This document shows, in pieces, positions 1 through 11,898 of a DNA stretch of 64,000 nt. Position 1 is the stretch's first letter. Every line of letters starts with the position of its first letter. This DNA is from Pisolithus tinctorius (lineage: Eukaryota; Basidiomycota; Agaricomycetes; Boletales; Pisolithaceae): positions 620,001 through 684,000 of the forward strand of contig JANFAH010000020.1 in NCBI GenBank assembly GCA_024663395.1, given 5' to 3'. The position numbers and the translations under genes were made by a program. The notes under the pieces are model-generated. The model had not been told where the DNA came from. It did no database searches and saw only the letters and a list, made by a program, of their open reading frames with translations.

Positions 1-3000
1 ACAACCCCATCACTTGGACCTCGAATCTGGCGAATCCACGGATGAGCGAAGACAAATTTATTCAGCTTGTTGAGCGGGAGATCGCCTGCGGTCGTGAACT
101 CGACATCTCCAAGCCCAAATGCCCTGGCACGATATAACTTCTCGTTGCCTCGAGGTAGCTCCTGAATACCAGGTTTCCTGACAGGAAAGACGATGCATGG
201 AAGATATAGTCGTCGGGAACTAAAACGCGCAGGTGGAAGATCGCTGATTTGTTTGTAGATGCTTAAGGCAAGTTCCTGGGGCAACTTTACGCGTAATTCT
301 GCAACGCGTGTTTCCATTTCTTCCCCTTCGAGTGACGGGGGGGTGTAAGGAATTTGGCTGTAAACGGAAATCGAAGCCGGGAGACAGCTGTTGTATGACG
401 ACGACTTCCCTGACCACCCAAGTACGGTGACCTCTCCTTTGCGAGCCACGATCTCCTCCAGGAGATGTCCCAGAGCGTCGGATCGTTCGCCATAGTGGGG
501 CCTGATATCAGACTCGAATATGCCAATCAGAGAGTATGCAACGTCTTCCTCCCTCGTCGCTCTGCGTGTAGAAGCGAGACGAAGTTTTTCGCGAACCCCA
601 AGATCGTGCGGAGAGAACGTGACGATAGTTCCGCGCGGGATCTTGATAGCATCTGCTAGTTCTTGCATGATCCCCGGTGATTGCTTGTGGTTCTCGCCAT
701 TATCGCCGAGGTATAATTTCCACTCGGAGTCATAGAAAAAGATAACTTTTGGTGAGAGAAGCTCTTGTAAAGTCCAAGCTCGCGTCATCCAAATACTACG
801 TGGAAGGTCCCCAGGCTTGGATGGATGGGCTACACCGGCAAGGTATACAAGCGTGGCCGCCGAATTCGCATACCATTTGTACATCAAAGTAAGGGATTCG
901 GATAGATTATGGATGGAGCTCGGGGACTTGTCGATACAACACGTATCCGACCAGGCCCAATTGTGGCCGAGCCTGCGCGTTTCCAGGCAGAAATCACGCA
1001 ACTTCTTATTCAGGAGTGTGTCGGGAAGGTCCCACACAGAATTGACTTGGTTGACGTCCTGGAACGACGGCTCCTTGCCCTGCCATGCGTGCGAGAACAT
1101 GACGTATCCGAAAAACTCTTTAACCAGAGGTTGGATCCGCATCTCGTCCACTTCTTTCGTCGTGGATGACACAAGTTCTTTGAACCTCGGATCAGCCTTG
1201 AATATACGCATCCGCTCAGTCTCGTCGCAAAGGCGCCCGGTAGTGACATCAATGACGACGAAGGGACAACAGATCTCGCGGACGATGGATTCGATAGCGG
1301 CAATCGTGTCGGATGGCGAGATGTAGTTCTTACGGTGTTCTGTGAAACTGTTGTTTGTGGAATTGGCTTCATACGGGAGATACATACGTATAGTTTCGGG
1401 ATCATGGGACTGTTCGATTCTGTGTAACATTGACTCGAAAGCGTTAATCGCCTCGTCATACTGCTTCGCTCCGTGAAGCGCAACGTGCTTGGCCTCGTAG
1501 CCCCAAGGATTGGAGGGGTCCACTTTCACTGCCTATGCAGCAATTGTAGGGAACCAACCGACTTATAAAAGGATACCATGCATACCTCGTCAGCATCCTG
1601 CAGTGCATCCTCCCACAACTCTTTTGCTGCTCGAGCTTTGCTACGCTTGATAAGCAGACTCGCAAGACTTGGAGGGCCGAGGGACAACGCAGTAGAGTAC
1701 CATACTATAGCTTCGTCGTGTTTTGAAGATCCAAAAGCATCGTCGCCAGCACGCTCAAGTATCGCAGCACATTTTTTGGTGTAGTCTGATGACAGACATG
1801 AAGGTGCACATCAACTAGCAGTTACAAGACATACCTGCGATCCAATCCGCAATTGCGCTTCTCTCTTTGCCTGATGTCCTGATGATATTGAGGAGGATCT
1901 CCGTGGCTTCGGCTGTACGTCCTTCAGCATAGAGGATCTCACATAGACGCTGCTGAGCAACGATATCCAGTCTGTTGAAACTCCACCCAAATATCTTCAT
2001 GGAGGGTTGCGTTAATAGGCAGTGCCAGTAACGGCAAAAGACCTACGAGCGAGATCGTCACTAGTGGAGGAAATTGCTTGTCTTTGGGCGCCAGGCTCTT
2101 CGCGTGCTCGATCAATGATATCGCATACTCGTACTCCCCTTTCTTCACATACATAACAGCAAGGACCTGCGGAATGTATTAGCGGTGATGGATATACGTC
2201 TGCATCACGCGAGGCACGTGCCTGGGTATAAAGGTAAGAGGCTTCGTCATTGTTGTTCTCGCCCGCTATCGTCACAAGGTGCTCTACGCGCATCACCCCC
2301 TCTTCTTGGTTTCCGGATTCAAACACAAGGATAGACTGAGCGGAACGTAGGTTAATGGCGAAAATAACGCGGATCATCGATCACCTCGCGCACCTTCAGT
2401 AGTAAGAGAACTCCGAGGTCGTGCAGCTCACAGTCATGGAATGCAAGGTCGAATGTGCATAGCGCACCCTCCCGATCGCCCTGGGCAAGTAGAGCAACCG
2501 CCATTGCGATATGACCAATAGGTGATCGCTGAACCCGGAGGGACTTGAGATGCATGTGAGCAACCATACACATGCAGCAGTGAGGAAGCGGACTCACCTC
2601 CTTGGCATCCTCTATCGCGGGTGCGAAACGTTTCAGTCGTGTTCGTATGAGTGTGCGGTTCGCTAGCATGTTGTGGCTAGGTCTAGAAGCCTTCGCAATC
2701 TCCTCTGAGAGTAGCATTTCAGCTTGCGTCGGGTCATCCTGCGTCCATGACTGGAAGGTCTTGGTGGTCATTTCTACGAGAGGAAGCTGAGAAGCGCAGA
2801 GTTGACGACGGATTAAAGGATTACACGTTGTTAGTGAAGCCAGCTTCATGAGTGGATGTACACTTACACCGTGGTCAAAATAAATAAGGGGAAGGACATC
2901 TCTGAGATCATGAATTGTGATATTCGTGCCATTTCCACAAGCGAGATACCGCCCGCTTGGTGAGAGAACGACACATTTGACCTCTGCGGTGTGTGTGATG

Positions 3001-3888
3001 ATGGTACCGATCTGCTTGTGGGACACACAATCCCATAGCGAAATCGACGAGCCTGCGGCACAAATGATGAATCTGCTGTCAGATGTTATGGATGGTTGGG
3101 ATTGGTTTTCATGGATCGGCCATCCTGAGGACAAACACTTCGAAAAGTTGACATAGATAATTTTGCCTTTGTTCGCGATGAACAGTTGCTGGCCGTCAGA
3201 TGACCAAGCCAACGGAGTGCAGTGACCATCGCTAACGCAACCCTTGCGACCTGAATCGAACAAGATATTACCATTGTCGGTGTTGTAGATACGGAAACCT
3301 TGTGTCTTGGAGACGGTAGCAAATCGAGTGCCATCCGGAGAGAACTTGACACCAACGACCCAGTCGTGTGGGAGGGGAGGGAGGAGCCGGTCACCGGAAG
3401 GGATGCTGAATATCTGGACGTTGTCCAAGTCCGCAGTGGCAAGTTTAGTACCGTCGTGCGAGATATCCATCCCAAGTACGTTGCAGCTGTGCTCTGTGAA
3501 CTCGCGTACTATTTCGTGAGTGGCTGCATTCCAGAGGATCACCCTCTTTCCAGAGTCTCTCGCCTTCTTTCCAGAGTTCCCGGTCGCGATCCACCGTGGG
3601 CCATCCTGGGAAACAGCAACAGAACAGACGATGCCACTCGCTTCCATGGTTTGGCCTCGTTGCTGTCCGTCTTCAATCTTCCATCGACGCATTTCGCCAT
3701 TCTCGTATCCTCCTACGACCTCCCCTTCGCCCGCAAAGGCAACTGTACACACTGGACTCTGAGATCCAATTTCGATCCGTTTCGCATCTTGACCACCACA
3801 GCGAACTGTCAGTATGGCTGCCTCAGCCCTTCCGACTGCTGATACGCACCCATCGTCATCGCTAACAAGCCCGCCAACATAATTTGTC
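1..3888 (-). CDS. WD40-TPR-HET domain protein, 3' end beyond window
   Basis: A multi-exon minus-strand gene. The N-terminal part (3888 to about 2869) is a beta-propeller-like series of WD40 blades, with repeated SPDGTRFA/SHDGTKLA and LWDC/LWNA motifs. Exons down to about 1440 carry TPR helices (AMAVALLAQGDREGAL, GAKQYDEAINAFESML). From about 1320 to the left edge lies a basidiomycete-type HET domain with DTCCIDKS near 920, YKWYANSAATLVYL near 870 and RAWTLQELL near 765. Inferred exons, high to low: 3888-2868, 2786-2598, 2543-2394, 2335-2198, 2166-2047, 1994-1835, 1785-1586, and 1532 to <1; each junction has GT..AG ends and keeps frame. The first exon and start codon are unresolved: an acceptor lies at 3889-3890 and no convincing upstream ATG was found. 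HET domains act in fungal non-self recognition and programmed cell death, and repeat domains often act as sensors; that role is inferred here. The gene looks intact in the part seen, with ordinary CpG content. Confidence 0.85.
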
Positions 3889-4028
3889 CTGAGTTTAGAG
3901 GGGAAAAGAACGATATACCATAGACTTGCTCACCGCACCCAATATATGGTTGGCACGTTTCTCAGCCCATCAGTACACACAAGTCACATCGTGTTCGTCA
4001 AGATTAGGGTATCAAGAACGCCCCAGCA

Positions 4029-4198
4029 ATGATCCCTGAGCTCGCCAAGATTTCTCTGCACGAGGTCACGCACAAGGTAAGGGTTGGCGGAAACGTGGTG
4101 ACGTATTCGCAATATCTACAACCATCCAATCCTAGAAAATCGTCCACCGCATGCACCAACTGCGTCCCGCCAAATCTCTGGGCTCCACCGTGTCCTGA
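4029..4198 (+). CDS. possible short two-exon ORF, unrecognised
   Basis: An ATG at 4029 opens a 16-codon exon ending at a good donor (CACAAG|GTAAGG, 4076). Joining it to an acceptor at 4135 (ATCCTAG) keeps the frame open for another 20 codons to a TGA at 4196-4198. The 36-residue product is basic and resembles nothing I recognise. It starts about 140 bp from the first visible exon of the divergent HET gene, so it could equally be a 5' exon of a longer gene or chance. Weak call. Confidence 0.15.
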
Positions 4199-6704
4199 TA
4201 CTCGTCGATACCCTCAGCCCTTCACTTCCTCTCATCGGGATCTGAATCTGAATCTGCCCACAAAACCAAGGCCTCATCCGAGTCGGACTCACCCAAACTT
4301 TGCATTGCGAGAGTGGATTGGTCAAACGCAAACCGTCTATGTATCCTCACTTGTCTCTGCTCTTGTGACTAATGTTGAAAGCCACGATGATATGGCAAGC
4401 AATTCACCGGACGCTCATCCGAGGGTACAAGACAAGTAACAGGATATGTGTTTCCGCTCGCAACACATGGGCACAGTGTAATTCGACACAGGCCTGGTAG
4501 ACACGCAATCACGCAGTGCTTAGTCAGACGGACGAAGACCGCAACCAGGCAATGGGCATGCGCGTTTGCGGCTAGACACATCAGCCTCTAGCTTCCCTCG
4601 AGCTCAGCTCATTGATTGGAGGCTCTCTTCCACGGGCTCTGAGACCTGAAATCAACAAGCTGAGCAAACAAATTGCTTGATGTGGGTAAATCGGCAAGTT
4701 GACCACTGAACTTTGCTCGACTGAGTTCCTGTTGGTTTACAGTGTTCTAACCAACCTGCCCTTGGCAACTAATCTCACCCTTCAGCAGTGGATCGCTGTA
4801 TCTCACCCGCACTTCCGTAGCCAAGCTCAGTCTTACCCCTTGCTACCTTGGCTGCCGACGCGTATCAGAGAATGAGGTAATCTTGTCAGCAGAATGGAAT
4901 CCCCTCCACCTTCGTTCGAGGCGGTGAGATCATCACCCGACATTAGTAGTCTCTCCCCGCAGATACATTGGTGTGCGTGCTGGGGCTGGGGCTGGTTTGT
5001 CATTCACACTAACTTCCGAAGCTCTTCGTGTCTCTATCTTGGCAAGAGCATTTTACGTGGGTCATTAAGTGGCGCCATTGAAGTAGTTGTATGCGAAGTG
5101 TTTTTATACTTTTTCAGTTTCATTTACACTTGTGCAGTTCACATCGCTCAAGGAAGGTACCGCCAACTTGTTACACGTTTTAGAGGCCCCTGGTGGGTAG
5201 GTCAAAGCTTGGATAATTAGGAAGGCTTTCACATACCAAAGATGCGCTGGTCTCGCAACGCTCTGCTACACTCGATGCTTTCCGTACGACAGCGTGCAAT
5301 CGACATGACTGCAGCGATATTGAACGGCGTTGACAGCCTGAAGAGTAACTCGAGCGCCCTTTCCAGTAAACTTATGTGTCTAAACGATGTTTATAATTTG
5401 GTATCTTTACTTCTGGTACTGTCTACCATCCGCTGACCTTCGCATAAAGGCTCACCGAAGACTCCTGGCATTGGTAGACCTGATGAATACGGACCCACCA
5501 GCTATGGATTGTCAGTCGTCCCATTTTTCTCTTGGTTTGGTAGCGTTCATTCACTTGAACATCAGAATCTCAAGCCTTCTGCCTTGCGCGACACGAGTTC
5601 TCCCCTTGGTGTCGCATTAGACAGTTATGCAAGAGCTTATGTAAATTACGTAATGCGATGAGCAGTAGGCGACACACGTCCTTAAGCAATATTTGATTTG
5701 TGTAGTTTGCAGGATCTCAACTAGGAAATTCATTTCGTGTTCTGATGTATGTCGTCGATAACGCTGTACTGAAGCTGAGAGGAACAAGTAACCCATTCAA
5801 TATATCCGGTAGGAATGGAACGCCATGATCAAATCGTGGCAGCTTCCGATCCGGGTGCGGAGCACCCATTTCCTCAAGGCTCAGGGTCTGCAATCCAATA
5901 CAGGGTCCGAGACGCATGCGGATAATACTCCACATCCAGCTCCAGAGCCAGTTAGTGGGTCACGTATTATTCTTGATTGTCCCAGGGCTCGGCATCGGTG
6001 CCTATACAAAACCCTTCGACCCTCCTCTATTCAGTAAGGTTCAGCGTTGGGACGGTGTGTTCCCACCAGGATAAGAAGGCAAAATAACCTATCGCAAGGA
6101 ACAATTGGGAATGTGCTGGACCTAATGGCTCGATAGCGCATTTTCTGATCTCCACATTCCACTGAGGGCACCTGCACAGGTTCGATATGGAAGTGCAAGT
6201 GCAGCCCTGAATCGTGTTCAATAGAAAGAGAATGAACATATATGCAATTCTAGGTGGGTTGAGGTTGACGCCAATCACCAGATGATCAGGACTATCTGGG
6301 CGAATTCATAAGGTTCAGATACCAGACCACTTGACGCTGTCTTCAATTGACCTCTTCACATTACGTTCTATCCTCCCGAAGAGTGGCTGCAAGCTTTCGA
6401 TCTCCCAGCCGAAGGCAATGAGGGTTGTCTGAATGTGTCCTTGTTCGGTGCGCTACATTGTAATCAAATGATCTTATTCAAATCCCAGTTAGACGCACAA
6501 TGTTCCCATCAGGGCTGAAAGTGTCCCTCCTAGCCGAAGGAAATCCGAACGTGCGAAGGCCTCGTTCATGTACCCTAGCATGATGGCCTAAGATCCGTCT
6601 CCTGCGTAGAGTATGACATATAACGAGTTACGGTTGCGCAGCAATTATGAACCACCTACTTCCCTTCCATCGTCCATTGCCACTTAGGTGTTAAAATTGA
6701 CACC
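4199..6704. other. host-like intergenic stretch, no supported gene
   Basis: About 2.5 kb with mixed composition and normal CpG frequency. Short open stretches exist on the plus strand near 4894-5220 and 5242-5436. The first begins with a proline-rich leader followed by a donor-like GGCGGTGAGA. No family motif or continuous multi-exon model could be supported. It may hold a small or decayed gene. Confidence 0.4.
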
Positions 6705-8615
6705 ATGAGGTTCAACCTAGATGTCAGCAAGCTGAAGCAGGACATTGGACAGCAACTGCAAGCCTCTGACACTGGAGACACACAGAAACTAACGCCCGAC
6801 CTGGCTAAACTGCGAAACCCCGCGCCAGGGCTGGACGACCTGAAGAACATCCTGTCCCCAGATACAGATAAATTGCAAAAGCTTTCGCTCGCACTGAAGG
6901 ACGTCCAAAATCGTATCCCTGGCGTAGAAGATATCAGTAGCCTTACCAGACGAGGTGGCAGCATCCAGAAACTGGTCCCATTTTGGGGAGGCGGCGATGA
7001 AACAGAGTCAAATAGTGAAGATCGGGCGATCGTTGCGCTGTCAGAATCAAAAGAAAAAGAAAAATATAAAAAGGCACAGAAGGTCCTCGACGCCCCGCAG
7101 TCAAAAGCGACGCTCCAGAACGAGATAGAAAATCTTGGGGATGCCGCCGTAACGATTAAACTTTCATTCGAGAGGGTTGCTAATGCTCTTGTCGATGCCC
7201 GAAAGACTGCGGAGACACCAGAACAGGCTGATGATCTTTCCAGCTTTGGGGAAACTTGGTCTAAGCACCAACAGGTGTATCTGCATCTAATGACTTCAGA
7301 AACTGCTTCCTGACACTCCGATAGGAATGGGTCACATTACTGCAGATGTCACAGAAGGTTGCAGGTCGAGCCCGGCTCACCACAGCTAGTTAGTGTTCGT
7401 TGCTTTCGCTTCTGACTGCCATGTCTTGACTGTCCCAAGATTTCGTGGAAAGCTTCCTCAAGGTCCTGGCGGATGCTACCGTTAGCCTTGACGCAAAGAA
7501 AGAGAAGATAAAGGCTTACCAAGACGTAGGTTTAATGCAGTACAAAGCGAGTAGCAGCCAATTAACTTGTCTGTGCAGAAATTGAAAGTGGGAATGAACG
7601 AGTCCAGGGATCTAGCCCAAGGTTTCGTAGACCTGCAGACTTGCATTGGCAGTTTTTATAAACGCGTCATGGATTGGATGAAACAGAGAAACAAAATCAA
7701 GGAGGACATCCTTCAGCTGGTCGCGGACATCAAAACCACAAAGGAATACATTCAGAAGTGCGTCGCAGTTCATTGTTTTTAGTTTTCCATTTGACGGCAA
7801 CCTTGCCACTGGCCTCCAACCGGCAGATTGACATCTAACGTAAGTGTCATCACCGCCTGAATAATATAATTCTGCACTCACTTCGCTACAGGCATTCTTA
7901 AGTGCAGCCTCTGCACTTGGTCTCGAGACATTAGCAGCTGGAGCTATTGCTCTGGGTATTCTTTGTCCCCTACTATGGGTCGGAGCTGCAGTGGGTGCAT
8001 ATGTATGGCCCACGAGGGACTGATTGGCAAGTCAGTCATGTAGTTTTCGGGTATACGAGCAGTACAGGCAGGAAAGACATTCTTAGACATGCTAAGCAAG
8101 AAGAATAGTACGTAACACGTCTGTAACGAGTCGCTGATGACACTAACCATATTAATGTTGGCAGAAAATGTTGATGAAATTCAGCGTAAACGCAACGACT
8201 TAGATGCCAAACTTTTGGATCTTGAGGGACTGAAAAGAATACAAGTAATCCTGGAACCTGCATTGTCCGACTTGAGTGTTATCGGGAATAAGCTTTGGGT
8301 GATCTCTCATATCTGGTCCTTCGTGAGTGCCATATCCAGGCTTAAGTTTCGCAAACCTCCTGGAACTCACGTTTTTGGGTACCCAGATCCACGCGGACAT
8401 AGTAGGGATTGAAAAAAGCTTGGATACGGCTGGTAAGGGAGCAAGGGAGGCAGTGAGTGACACAGTTTGCATAATAGGGTTTTCTTGAACAATGTCTGCT
8501 CTAGTTATTCAAGGCTCGTTTAAAGACAGTGACGTCTATCTATTCGCTGTTGGGAGAAGCTCTCAGTCAATACGAAACCGCTGTCAAAGCGGTTGCTTTG
8601 GGGGATGAGAATTGA
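6705..8615 (+). CDS. ten-exon helical protein with central hydrophobic segment (alpha-pore-forming-like topology)
   Basis: The ATG at 6705 opens a 570-nt exon. Inferred exons: 6705-7274, 7323-7358, 7440-7526, 7579-7757, a 13-nt micro-exon 7827-7839, 7892-8002, 8044-8107, 8165-8322, 8387-8452 and 8505-8615 (TGA). All have GT..AG introns and keep one frame. The product is strongly helical: amphipathic Lys/Glu/Leu-rich stretches, then a hydrophobic Ala/Gly/Leu segment of about 30 residues encoded at 7905-8000, then a second helical half. A long helical bundle around one hydrophobic hairpin is the layout of ClyA/HBL/xenorhabdolysin-type alpha-pore-forming proteins, and this is the basis of the label. 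No diagnostic residue motif was recognised, so it could instead be an unrelated helical membrane-associated protein. No break is visible. Confidence 0.6.
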
Positions 8616-9476
8616 GTTGGCGAGTCGAAGACGGAGTCACTGTTGTCACAGTATGTTCGGTGATATTCAAATTTCAAAATGGCTTTGCGGTATGAAGAGT
8701 GTCTGTAGGTGTGAGGTTCCGGCCCGGCATTGGCAGCGGGGCATTCTCGGGTGTTATTTGTTTTGTGGCAGTTTCTAAAAGTTTCTTGTTTGTTCTTGCT
8801 ACCCTTGCTTATTGTGATGGTCGCAAGACTTGGTCACACTAGTACTAATCAGCAAATCGCAAGTCTGCTTAACCATGCTTGGCCACTCAGCAGCACCATC
8901 AAGCATGTCAAGCACCCACATTGCCAAGCATGCATGACCACTACGTAACCTGTTTAAGTGTAACTCAAGTAGATAAGCATCTCAAGCAGCTAAGTTACTA
9001 TAGAATTTGAGCATACAATTGAGTATGCTACTAGTATGTCAGAAAAATCTAGGTACCATTACATGCCATTGTACATAATTGTAATGGGGTGTTTTTGCTT
9101 TAGGCATGACAATGGGCTGCCATGGGGGGAGATCTAATTGACAATGGCTCATCCAGGGGGTCAACAATATAAATCTTGGGGGTGTTATAACCATGTCTGG
9201 TAATGTCATGGTTATGGTGCCTGATGGTGATGTCATTGACATGCATGATTAAGCATGTGACACCATTGTTGAGTATGCAACAGCATGCCAAGTACATACA
9301 ATACCACAGACACCATTACCATGCATGGCCAAGCTTTGCCACCCATTATAATCTTCATGTTTTCATTTTCATTTTTTGGGTTCCTATTTTCACTATTGTC
9401 AAGAACCATGGATAGTGACATGGAACTTGCCTAGCAGTGGGACTTGGGAGAATGAGTAATGAATTGGAAGGGTTAT
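8616..9476. other. non-coding CATG-rich spacer at start of repeat domain
   Basis: No gene is visible. CpG disappears after about 8950. Words such as AAGCATG and CATGCCAAG recur, and a 9-bp inverted repeat (ATAACCATG at 9187-9195, CATGGTTAT at 9207-9215) could form a small hairpin. It may be the remnant of a small non-autonomous DNA element, but no terminal repeats or target duplication were found. Confidence 0.4.
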
Positions 9477-10987
9477 TGTCAAGTCCAGGCCTACTCTGAC
9501 CAACTCCAATGCTTAACAAGGTCTGGGGAGAAGCAAGTCTGACACAGACAATCAGAACTCCCACTAGTGGAGAGTCAGCAGGGACAAAGTCTGCCAAGGC
9601 AGAAGCAGAACAGAGTGAAGGTGTTGGGTTTAGCTCATGCCCCTTGCATGATCTCAGCCCTCATATTTCAGAGGAAGAGACCAGATGGAAGATCAGAGAT
9701 AACTCTGACAGACAGAAGATGGAGCAATATGGAGTAGGAACTTAGGTGATATTTGCACTGAAGAACAGTGGAGTACTGTACAGGCTTTTATACTGCTACA
9801 GAGGTACAGTAACCAGAATTGGAACTGACATATGGAGACTCATAAATTTTCAAGTAAAAACTTCCTGGTGTCAAAGTTGCACAACACCCCTGACTTCCTC
9901 TTAGGGTGAAGTAGGAGCAGATTGGGCTGCAGAGTACAGGGGTCAAAGTCTGAAGCAAATCCAACCACTGGATGGTGAGATATGCAACAAACAAGGAGTG
10001 GAGGAGTATGGAGGGAAGTTCTGGGGACAGAGGTCAGAGTTGGAGTTCAGGGGTCAGATGGGAGGGTGTTGGGTTCAGCTAGTGTGCTGCCCCCTTGTGT
10101 GAGCTCAGCCCTTGTATGTATTTCAGAGGCAGAGTGGACTCAGAGGGAGTCAGAAGTGGGGACTTTATTGTTGATATTTGTACTGATTACATTGGAGTAC
10201 TACATGGCCTTATATACAATGTAGGTCAAGGGCAGGGCAGTGTAGAATGCAAACCAATAGATGTATAAGGGGTTAGCAGTACCTCTGACATAAGGGACAG
10301 AGGACAGGGATGACAGGGACCTTAACTGAGACAAGGGAACTACTACAATGAGGGAGAGAGGGTGAATACTGAAGGAGTGGAAGAATGGAGAAAAACTGAC
10401 ATGAGGGTGGAACCCTATCTGGAATGCAGGGTGGCAAGTCTGACATTCTGCTGAGCTGACCAAGGCCTTGGAGGAGGCACAGGTGAGTGGAGGCAGTTGG
10501 AATGTGGACAGGGGACCTTGGATAGGTGTGGAGATGTGTCAGGAGGGTTGGAGGAGTGTGTGAATGCATCTGAAGAGGGCAGAGAAGCATGGGAATGCAT
10601 CACAAGAGGGCAGAGTAGGTGTTAGGGGCTTATGCTGATGTCATGGTCATGACACCTGGACAACAAATGAAGGGAAGATAGAGAACATACAAGAGGTAAC
10701 ATAGAACAAACCCAAAAGGAAACAGTTTAGGCACTGAACCATGAGGTGCATGCACTGTGGAGTACCTGACTGTATACTGTCAAGGAGAAGTCCAAAGGCT
10801 GGACTGGTAAGGGTAACATGACCACTTGGAAAATGGTCCATGTGGTCCAATAGTGGGCTGGTACCAAGTCTGACAGTAGTCAGGGTGTAGAAAGCTCATG
10901 AACAACAGAGGGTGGGCAGAGTTTGAAATGGCTGGCAGAGTAGGGTGTGGAGTGAGCAGAGACTTAGACTGAATGCAGGTCATGATA
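9477..10987 (-). repeat. Ty3-family solo LTR, interrupted by a second LTR
   Basis: This interval aligns with the 735-bp LTRs at 17730-18464 (opposite sense) and 22162-22896 (same sense). It begins TGTCAAGTCC, shares the stretch around GGTTTAGCTC..GATCTCAGCCCTC and the block TACAGTAACCAGAATTGGAA, and resumes after a 791-bp interruption (LTR plus target duplication). Its end near 10983-10987 is TGATA instead of TGACA. It is CpG-poor. No matching 5-bp flanks remain, as expected for an old copy. Confidence 0.8.
9869..10654 (-). repeat. nested solo LTR with 5-bp target duplication CCTGG
   Basis: A 786-bp sequence bounded by TGTCAAAG and CATGACA interrupts the older LTR. CCTGG occurs immediately before (9864-9868) and after (10655-10659), a perfect 5-bp target duplication. 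The interior shares diverged words with its host LTR (AGCTCAGCCCTTGTAT..TTTCAGAGG), so it is probably a sister subfamily. Orientation is inferred from that resemblance. Confidence 0.85.
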
Positions 10988-11335
10988 ACAATGGTCTAGT
11001 CTTAGTGCATGGTGGGGGAGCAGTGGAGGAAGCTGAGGAGGTGGATGGCATATAGTAAGATGGAGATGCCTCTGGAGTATTGGGAGGGATGGAATATGAA
11101 GGTGGCAGAATGTATGCAGACTGTGGGAGGGGTACAACTGTGGCAAATGGGCATGGTTGTGGTTGTGGATCAAGAGCATTAAAAATTAGCTGAAAAATAC
11201 CTCCATCCTAACATAGACCAGTGTCTTAGTAATCACCAAAGATGGTAATATAATATCATTGGCATAATCATGTCAAAGGTCTACAACATTGCACTGAAAA
11301 TTAAATGTTGAGCATGTCCTTGCCATGTTGGACAG
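10988..11335. other. unassigned CpG-free spacer
   Basis: About 350 bp of G-rich, then AT-rich sequence without CpG, open frames or recognisable element. Nothing further can be supported. Confidence 0.4.
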
Positions 11336-11560
11336 TATTTTTTTTTCCAATTTAAGTGCATTGAGGATTACATCCTATGTAGTACTATACTCAACTAACT
11401 GATCCAATCAGCATGGGGTCCTGTGCCCCACCTACTCCCCAAGCATATGAGTGCCCCACCAGCCCAGGGTGTCAGGCCCTCCAATGGTCTGCCATGTTCC
11501 TGCCACATGTTTTACTCATCTGGCCCTGACATATGGGGAGAGGCTTGTGACATCTGCATG
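11336..11560 (-). mobile_element. 5'-truncated LINE 3' end (relic)
   Basis: A T-run at about 11338-11346 (poly(A) tail on the minus strand) is followed by sequence alignable with the 3' UTRs of LINE-1 (from 21093) and LINE-2 (from 41341): TTTAAGTGCATTGAGGA..TACATCCTATGTAG, GGTCCTGTGCCCCACC and CCAATGGTCTGCCATGTTCCTGCC. All CpG of the LINE-2 version appear as TG or CA here. Only the tail is present, typical of abortive reverse transcription. Confidence 0.7.
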
Positions 11561-11569
11561 ATTGATCAT

Positions 11570-11898
11570 TGTAGGAATAGCAGTCTGCAGTCATACCCTG
11601 ATAAGGAAATGGAAATGCACATGAGCATGAGATACATGCCATAACCCCAAAGGGGCCAAGTAAAGTACAAAAGTGGGAGCAAGGGTGGATGTGCCCCAAT
11701 GGATGAGATATCAAATATATGACATAGATGAAAGGTAGCTACTGCATGGGAAGCAATCCCCATGAGACAAGAATGTCTGCTTGTTGACCTGCACTTTTGC
11801 CTGAGCACATTGAGTCCTAAGCCTATCACCCTCAATTGCAATTGTGCTCACACCTGATGGTTCCCATGTCAGCCTCTGCACACACATCATTGCTATCA
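11570..11898 (+). repeat. relic Ty1/copia LTR
   Basis: It starts TGTAGGAATA and ends ATCA next to GGTTATGAGCCC. It aligns along its length with the CpG-rich copia LTR at 61008-61347: ATAACCCCAAAGGGG, GAGATATCAAATATATGAC, AAGGTAGCTACTGCA and CCCCATGAGACAAGAA. Nearly every CG of the younger copy is TG or CA here. Confidence 0.85.

Noticed and set aside
817..1326. Plus-strand ORF of 169 codons
   Set aside because: It lies antisense to the HET domain and has no protein features of its own.
9187..9215. Inverted repeat as terminator or regulatory hairpin
   Set aside because: No gene adjoins it, and short palindromes are common in this CATG-rich spacer.
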